The notes under the pieces were generated by a model that saw nothing but the letters and a program-made list of their open reading frames with translations, was not told the DNA's origin and searched no databases. The position numbers and the translations under genes are program-made. Below, piece by piece: positions 59,229 through 64,000 of a stretch of 64,000 nucleotides of DNA (its first letter is position 1; each line of letters begins with the position of its first letter). Source of the stretch: Lota lota (Eukaryota; Chordata; Actinopteri; Gadiformes; Lotidae); the NCBI GenBank assembly GCA_026745465.1, contig JACYXH010000039.1, positions 1 to 64,000 of the forward strand, in the 5' to 3' direction.

Positions 59229-60595
59229 CTAGTTCGCAGAGAGGGGGCCCGACTCCAACACAGAGTGGCCGAGTGAGCCCCTGGACATGTCTAACATGTA
59301 AAAACGAATAAAAGGATCGGGGGAAGACCATGACGCAGCCGCGCAAATGTCTTCTACCGAAATGCCCCTGAATAGCGCCGACGAGGCGGCCATCCCTCGT
59401 GCAGAGTGAGCTCTAACACCTAGCGGTGGCGCTAAGCCCTGCCGAGAGTAGGCTAAGCAGACACCCTCACATATCCAGCGGAACAGACGCTGCTTAGAAA
59501 GAGCGCGACCCTTAGCAGCGTCGCTGTAACACACAAACAACTGTTTGTGGAGCGAAACTCAGCTGATAGTTTCACGTACATAGCCAATGCCCGCACCGGG
59601 CACAGGAGATGCAACTCCGCATCCACTTCACTAGTATGAGGCGGGGGGTGAAAAGCCTTAAGCACAATATCCCTCGACCAAAAATAACTGAAAATGTTCT
59701 TGGGGAGGAACGCAGGATTGGGTCTAAGTAGCGCGAAGGAGCAGTCCTCGTTCAATAACACGCAGCTTGGGCTGACAGACAGCGCAGCCAACTCACCGGC
59801 ACGTTTGGCAGAAACCAAAGCCAATAAGAGCGCTGTTTTAAAGGAAATGGCATCCAAAGGGGCTTGAGACAGAGGCTCGAAAGGGTCCTTGGATAAACCC
59901 CGCAACACGGTGGGAAGATCCCAGCGCGGTGTGAGCACACGAGAAACAGGTTTAACACGTCTAACCCCACGCAAGAACCTCTTGACCAGTGGGTGGCTGA
60001 AAACCGGTTTCCCGTCATATCCTGCGTGGCCAGCCGAAACGGCTGCCGCATAGACTTTGATGGTGGAGAAAGCCAAACCTTTCTCCAGTAAACACAGAAG
60101 GAACCCAAGCACGCTTCCCACCTCACAGAGAGATGGGATAACGTGGTTGAGGTTACACCACTTAGAGAAAGCGCCCCACTTCGCCGCGTAAAGGGAGGAA
60201 GTGGAAGGCGCGCGAGCACTCTGAATAGTGTTGATAACTGATGCTGGCAGACCTCTGCCTTGCAGAATCAACCTCTCAGAAGCCAAATTAGTTGAAGCGG
60301 CGGGAACGCATATAAGAGTTCCCGCGGCCACGGTGTGTGCGCCATCGCGTCCACCCCCAACGGGGGAAGATCCTGAGGGCTGAGAGAGAACCACAGACTG
60401 CAGTGGGTGTTCTCTCTGGACGCAAAAAGGTCCACCTGAGCCATCCCGAACCTGTGCCAGATCAGTCTGACAATGTCGGGATGTAACCGCCACTCGTCTC
60501 GGCGGGGACCGCCGCGAGACATGAGGTCCGCCCCAAAGTTCAGGGCATCCGCGATACGCAGGGCTCTCAGACTGAGCAGGTTCTGATGAGCCCAC
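59229..60595 (-). pseudogene. DIRS tyrosine recombinase
   Basis: Two frames. The first (59,453-60,595) has an N-terminal region with QSARAPSTSSLYAAKWGAF and the core-binding and catalytic start, including the first catalytic Arg in LALVSAKRAGELAAL. After a frameshift near 59,540, the second (59,229-59,540) gives VCYSDAAKGRALSKQRL, the H-x-x-R box HSARGMAASSALF and the Tyr-bearing DPFIRFYMLD. The layout matches DIRS recombinases, which integrate the circular DNA. The frameshift between the Arg and His-x-x-Arg boxes should abolish a full-length protein. Residues before the Tyr (SSPDPF) differ from the SSPHTF I would expect, another possible lesion. Confidence 0.88.
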
Positions 60596-61315
60596 AGCCA
60601 GAGCTCGACTGCTGCTCGGTGGAGAGCAGCGGAGCGCACTCCCCCTTGTTTGTTTATGTATGTTTGTTTATGTATGACACGCTGTCCATTCGGATCAGAG
60701 CGTGGCGGCCGCACACCAGGTGAGAGAAATGTACAAGCACTTTCCTCACCGTGGTGAGCTCCAGCACATTTATGTGTGGAGTGGGGAGAGTCGGCCACTC
60801 GCCTCCGACCGAGTGGGAAAGGCACATTCCTCCCCAACCCGTTAACGAGGCGTCCGTGAAGACCACCACGTGAGACGTGACTCTGCCTAGGGGAACCCCT
60901 CTGAGAAGAGCCGGGGAACTCCCCCGGCAACAAAATTGTTGAAGACGCGAAGATCCAGAATGGGTCTCATCTCCCCTGACTTCTTGGGAACCAGGAAGTA
61001 GCGGGAGTAAAACCCTAGGCGTGACTCGAGGGGGGGAGCGACAGAGACAGCCCTCTTCCCCAAGAGACGGAGCACCTCCGCTGCCAGAGCCGTGCTCGCG
61101 GCTGGATCCTGCAGCCTTGTCTCCACCACCCCCATAAAGGGTGGGGGACGGTGCTTGAACTGTATGGGGTGGCCCCACCTCAACGTGTTGTCCAACCATG
61201 TGGGTAAAACGCAGCGCTCTCGCCAACACGCATGGCGCTCGGTGAGAGGGCGAGCATCCAGCTGAGGAACGTTGTCCAGGAATGCTCTGTATTCCTCGGC
61301 CCCTACCGCCTTCAC
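60268..61315 (-). pseudogene. DIRS reverse transcriptase / RNase H, core deleted
   Basis: Three frames in succession. 61,315 to ~60,930: WLDNTLRWGHPIQF, ESRLGFYSRYFLVPKKSGEM and RPILDLRVFNNFV, the start of the RT. At about 60,930 the sequence jumps from VFNNFV to a short linker and then RNase H: VVVFTDASLTGWGG (near 60,870) and HINVLELTTV. A 14-bp tandem duplication at 60,649-60,676 shifts the frame, after which GGVRSAALHRAAVELWLWAH, ALNFGADLMSRGG and AQVDLFASRENTHC continue to 60,268. The RT palm, including the catalytic Y-x-DD box, is absent. Confidence 0.85.
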
Positions 61316-61423
61316 ACAGCGTGTGAACCAAGGGGGGCGTACCTCGAAAGGGAGGGGAGGGAGCCCCTGCGAGCGGGAAACCCGCTGCAGAGGGCAAACT
61401 CACAGCGTGCTCGCTCGCCGTGC

Positions 61424-63109
61424 CTACGGCAAACAGCTCCGACGTCTCCCTACAGTCATCAGACTGTAGAGCAGAGGTTGGGGGGGGGCAAAGTCGGGGT
61501 CCGGAAAACTGTAACACGAAGCCGCATTGACGGCCTTGTGCGACGAGTCTTCAACCCGCTCATGAAGCGCACGGGGACGCCGCATGGAAGCGGACGACCC
61601 CCTGGCTATACTACACTGCCTAGCCGCCGCCCCACAGCCACTAGGCTGAGAGGGAGGGAGAGGCTGAGGGGCACAGGAATGCACGACAGGCGCAGGGCGC
61701 GGTCGGCTTAAAGGGTAAAGCTCTTTAAAGATGTACTGCCGTTCGGTCGAACGGGCGTTCAAAGCTTTATTAGGGAGGGAAAAAGACGTAGGTCGGTCCC
61801 AAGTGGGCGCCAGCCTCCGTGATTTCTGCCCCTTCGCTGCCTGGCGCTGCTGCTGAGGCAGCGTCGGCGCTGGAGGTGGCGTTTTGGCCCGTTGAAGACG
61901 TGGTAGATTCCGCTTCCTGCTGGCCCGACTGCTCCCGCTGGCCTGGTAGGAGGAGCCCGTGAGAATCGGTCCGAACCGGGAACGATTCTCACGGACGGAC
62001 TGGAGGTGGGCGAGAACCTCCGCGAACCGAGGTCCAAAGAGCCCGTCCGCGGCCAATGGACCCTGGATAAGGCCCGCCCTTTCTCTGTCAGGAACAGAGG
62101 TGAAGGACAGCCACATGGCTCGATGACCCATGGTCGCCCACGCCATCTGACGTCCGGCAGTAACCGCCACCGGCTGGCAAAGCTGGAGGATAGCGCCGGA
62201 GAATTTAGCGACCTTCTCCACGTCGCTCTGCCCGAACGAATCCTTGCCAACTGTCATGGCCGACAGGGCAGAGGAAAGTAGGGCAATGTTATTCACGGCC
62301 GCCGCAGCTTGTGAGGCGCAGACAAAGGATCTGTCCCCCAAGGCAGCGAGCTGCTTGAGAAGCCGGTCGGGGGGCAGCAGCTTCTCGTTCGGACGCCATC
62401 CGGCGCCCGGACAGAGGAGCGCTGCCAAAGGAGGCTCCAGGCGAGGTATCCCCCTCGCCTGTGTGGTGGACCACCCCTCCACCCTGGTGAAATCGGTGAA
62501 CGCCTTCACCGGGGCCTTAAGGGAGGACGGGTCCTCAGCCGCCGCGGTAAGATACCGCTGGACGGGTGGGAACAGAGGGCATAGGGTAGGCCGTCTGGTC
62601 GACAAAGCAGGCCTAAAATAGTCCCCCTGCATGTCGTCCAGTTCCGGGATAGGGCGGTGGAGGTGGCATGGCGATGCCCTTGATGGCCGCCGCCTCACCC
62701 ATGATATCGCCGAACAGGTCGGCGAAACGATGCAGCTTCTCCAGGGGGCAAAACCCCCGAAGGCCTTGAGGAAGTCCCCGACGCGGAGTCCACGTCGAGG
62801 TCGTAGTCCTCGTCTTCCCCCGGTGTCGCCACGGCGTCGAAAAATATCGACGGCGTCCGCAAGATCCACCGACGAAAAAAAAAAAAACAGGCGCCTCGAG
62901 AGGAGCACCTCTTGAGGTAGGGTGGAACAGGCGGCGCAGGAATCGGAGCCCGAAAAGGCTGCCATGGCGTGCTCCGCACCGAGGCAACGGAAGCACATAA
63001 CGTGCCCGTCGTCCGGAGAGAGGATAGCTGGGCAAGAGGAGCAGAGAGGCCCTGAAAGGGGCCGTAACTCCGCTGGCTCCGCCACGCCGCTGCTGCATGA
63101 AGTCATCAT
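61424..63109 (-). CDS. DIRS ORF1, Gag-like protein (561 aa)
   Basis: Open frame that begins ~25 bp inside the 5' inverted repeat boundary. Residues ~20-65 form a Cys-rich motif (CSSCPAIL, CFRCLGAEHA, CAAC) that could bind zinc. The middle is helical-looking (KQLAALGDRSFVCASQAAAA, SDVEKVAKFSGAILQ, ATMGHRAMWLSFTSVPDRER), and the C-terminal third is basic and Pro-rich. This is the usual place and form of the DIRS Gag. A long run of T on the sense strand (62,877-62,889) encodes FFFFF and could be an indel site, so the N-terminal frame may be shifted relative to the ancestor. The C terminus overlaps the RT region by ~100 bp in another frame. Confidence 0.75.
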   Translation of the reverse strand: MMTSCSSGVAEPAELRPLSGPLCSSCPAILSPDDGHVMCFRCLGAEHAMAAFSGSDSCAACSTLPQEVLLSRRLFFFFSSVDLADAVDIFRRRGDTGGRRGLRPRRGLRVGDFLKAFGGFAPWRSCIVSPTCSAISWVRRRPSRASPCHLHRPIPELDDMQGDYFRPALSTRRPTLCPLFPPVQRYLTAAAEDPSSLKAPVKAFTDFTRVEGWSTTQARGIPRLEPPLAALLCPGAGWRPNEKLLPPDRLLKQLAALGDRSFVCASQAAAAVNNIALLSSALSAMTVGKDSFGQSDVEKVAKFSGAILQLCQPVAVTAGRQMAWATMGHRAMWLSFTSVPDRERAGLIQGPLAADGLFGPRFAEVLAHLQSVRENRSRFGPILTGSSYQASGSSRASRKRNLPRLQRAKTPPPAPTLPQQQRQAAKGQKSRRLAPTWDRPTSFSLPNKALNARSTERQYIFKELYPLSRPRPAPVVHSCAPQPLPPSQPSGCGAAARQCSIARGSSASMRRPRALHERVEDSSHKAVNAASCYSFPDPDFAPPQPLLYSLMTVGRRRSCLP

Positions 63110-63133
63110 GGTTAATTCCGATTTTAGTTAGTG

Positions 63134-63323
63134 CAAATGCTGAAAGAAAAAAGAGGAGGACGAACGCAGCTGTGCACCGCGTTATATACACGGTGCCGTG
63201 GGAAGTGTGGGCTGTGCCCACGTTGATTGGTGCATTGCTGAAAATTTTCAGTGCACGCGAGTGCGCGCATGGGACAAGCCCATAAGGCGAAGCCTAGACG
63301 GCGTAGCCTACATGAAATAGAAC
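63134..63323 (-). repeat. 5' inverted terminal repeat of DIRS, with promoter
   Basis: The right end. On the sense strand it starts GTTCTATTTCATGTAGGC and contains GTATATAACGCGG about 75-80 bp before the Gag start, a likely TATA box. The repeat ends at GAAC, base 63,323. Confidence 0.85.
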
Positions 63324-63527
63324 TTGAACTAGTGCTCGTGCTGCATAATCAGGTTCAGGCGGTTGAGTAGTAGTGGGGCTGGCAGGGTCCGATGGCCTCG
63401 TTTGTCTGGAGCTGGGCTGTGAAAGGCCTCGGCTGAGGTAAGACACCTTTGCACGACCACCAATAACCTTCCTCACCACCTTGATCTTAACACGCCTGAA
63501 GCGTGTGCTCTTAGTGGTTTTTCCCAT
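63294..63527 (-). CDS. Unrecognised small basic ORF running into the DIRS end
   Basis: A 77-codon frame starting at 63,527 with MGKTTKSTRFRRVKIKVVRK, strongly basic, then Ser/Pro/Thr-rich, with the last 10-11 codons inside the DIRS terminus. I do not recognise the protein. It could be the first exon of a host gene interrupted by the DIRS insertion, or chance. The start codon lies in a small inverted repeat (cccatatct/agatatggg, 63,523-63,543). No further exon is identifiable. Confidence 0.3.
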   Translation of the reverse strand: MGKTTKSTRFRRVKIKVVRKVIGGRAKVSYLSRGLSQPSSRQTRPSDPASPTTTQPPEPDYAARALVQVLFHVGYAV

Positions 63528-63540
63528 ATCTGATAGATAT

Positions 63541-63675
63541 GGGAAGTAAGACAGACAGACAGAAAGACAGATAGATTGACAGAAAGAGAGATAGATAAAT
63601 AAATAAGATAGATAGCTAGCTAGATAGACAGACAGATAGATAGATAGATAAGATAGATAAGTAGATGGATAGATT
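63541..63675. repeat. GATA/GACA microsatellite
   Basis: Imperfect simple repeat of agat/gata and agac/gaca tetranucleotides, with short interruptions such as aaataaataa and tagctagc. Confidence 0.93.
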
Positions 63676-64000
63676 GGCTCTCAAAAGTGACGTTGGGTTC
63701 GTTGTTTAAGAGTATCATGGATGAGGTGAGGGTTGGGATGGGGAAGGATCTGTAAAGCAGTAATCAAGTCAATACATGTTGTTGTCAGATGACGCTCCAT
63801 CTACAGTATATGTTGCCCTATAATTCAGATTCGTTTTCTGCCATATCTTTATTCATGGTGGTTTCAGTAATCCCATGGTACCTAAAGGCATAAGTAATCT
63901 TGTTAATTAATGTTATCTTTATGACTTTCAGATAGGACAGAAGGAAACTGGATTGCCAACTGACAGCAGCAGATGATGTTGAGTGTGTTATGTTGGGAAA
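63676..64000. other. Flanking sequence with no recognised gene
   Basis: No coding frame, RNA gene or repeat I can support. A pyrimidine-rich stretch ending ctttcag near 63,930 could be a plus-strand splice acceptor, but no exon is recognisable after it. Confidence 0.4.

Larger units (their letters stand above)
58335..63323 (-). mobile_element. DIRS-type tyrosine-recombinase retrotransposon, defective
   Basis: A 4,989-bp element on the minus strand: 5' inverted terminal repeat at the right end, then Gag-like ORF, RT/RNase H remnant, tyrosine recombinase, internal complementary region and 3' inverted terminal repeat. The two terminal repeats (left 58,335-~58,555, right ~63,134-63,323) match as inverted copies for roughly 190 bp, and both contain the TATA-like GTATATAACGCGG. 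There is no target duplication, as expected of recombinase-inserted elements. Frame breaks and an RT-core deletion make it defective. Confidence 0.92.

Noticed and set aside
58335..63323. DIRS long inverted repeats read as a foldback or Polinton-type element
   Set aside because: The recombinase and RNase H motifs and the internal complementary region identify it as DIRS; no polymerase B or capsid genes are present.

Overview
The window looks like heterochromatic, repeat-dominated nuclear DNA of a ray-finned (teleost) fish. The evidence is the combination of a long ~195-bp satellite array, a chromovirus-type Ty3/Gypsy derivative, a DIRS tyrosine-recombinase retrotransposon, a KDZ transposase relic with spliceosomal introns, a BED-finger hAT relic and an L2/Rex1-type LINE. 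A salmoniform/esociform source is possible, but this rests only on impression. No intact host gene, rRNA, tRNA or CRISPR array was found.

Layout. (1) 1-13,604 and 16,500-43,544: one satellite array of ~195-bp units (about 208 units by length), with several generations of block duplication. (2) 13,605-16,499: a young non-autonomous LTR retrotransposon on the minus strand, inserted in the array with a 5-bp target duplication (CACAT). Its only ORF fuses a Gag-like N terminus, a proline-rich decapeptide minisatellite and the stump of a chromodomain. An 11-nt complementarity between the predicted transcript start and the primer site suggests self-priming. (3) 43,545-46,384: a second copy, duplicated with its satellite flank, whose right LTR belongs to a diverged subfamily and abuts non-satellite DNA. 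It forms the edge of the array. (4) 46,385-51,560: a relic of a BED-finger hAT transposon (minus strand), with a decayed Ty3/Gypsy element (47,200 to ~51,455, minus strand) nested in its leader. (5) 51,773-52,161: a short element with ~72-bp inverted repeats. (6) 52,471-55,491: a decayed intron-containing KDZ transposase gene, minus strand. (7) ~56,085-58,085: a LINE, minus strand. (8) 58,335-63,323: a DIRS element, minus strand, with inverted terminal repeats and an internal complementary region that matches the predicted circle junction; its reverse-transcriptase core is deleted. (9) 63,324-64,000: flank with a small ORF that runs into the DIRS end, and a GATA/GACA microsatellite.

The elements do not form a pathway. 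They record a history: an old hAT hit by Gypsy elements, a satellite array colonised by a self-priming chromovirus derivative, and ectopic LTR recombination that probably fused the array to the old hAT locus. The most unusual items are the self-primed Gag/chromodomain-fusion element, the chimeric array boundary, the DIRS circle-junction template and the KDZ gene relic.
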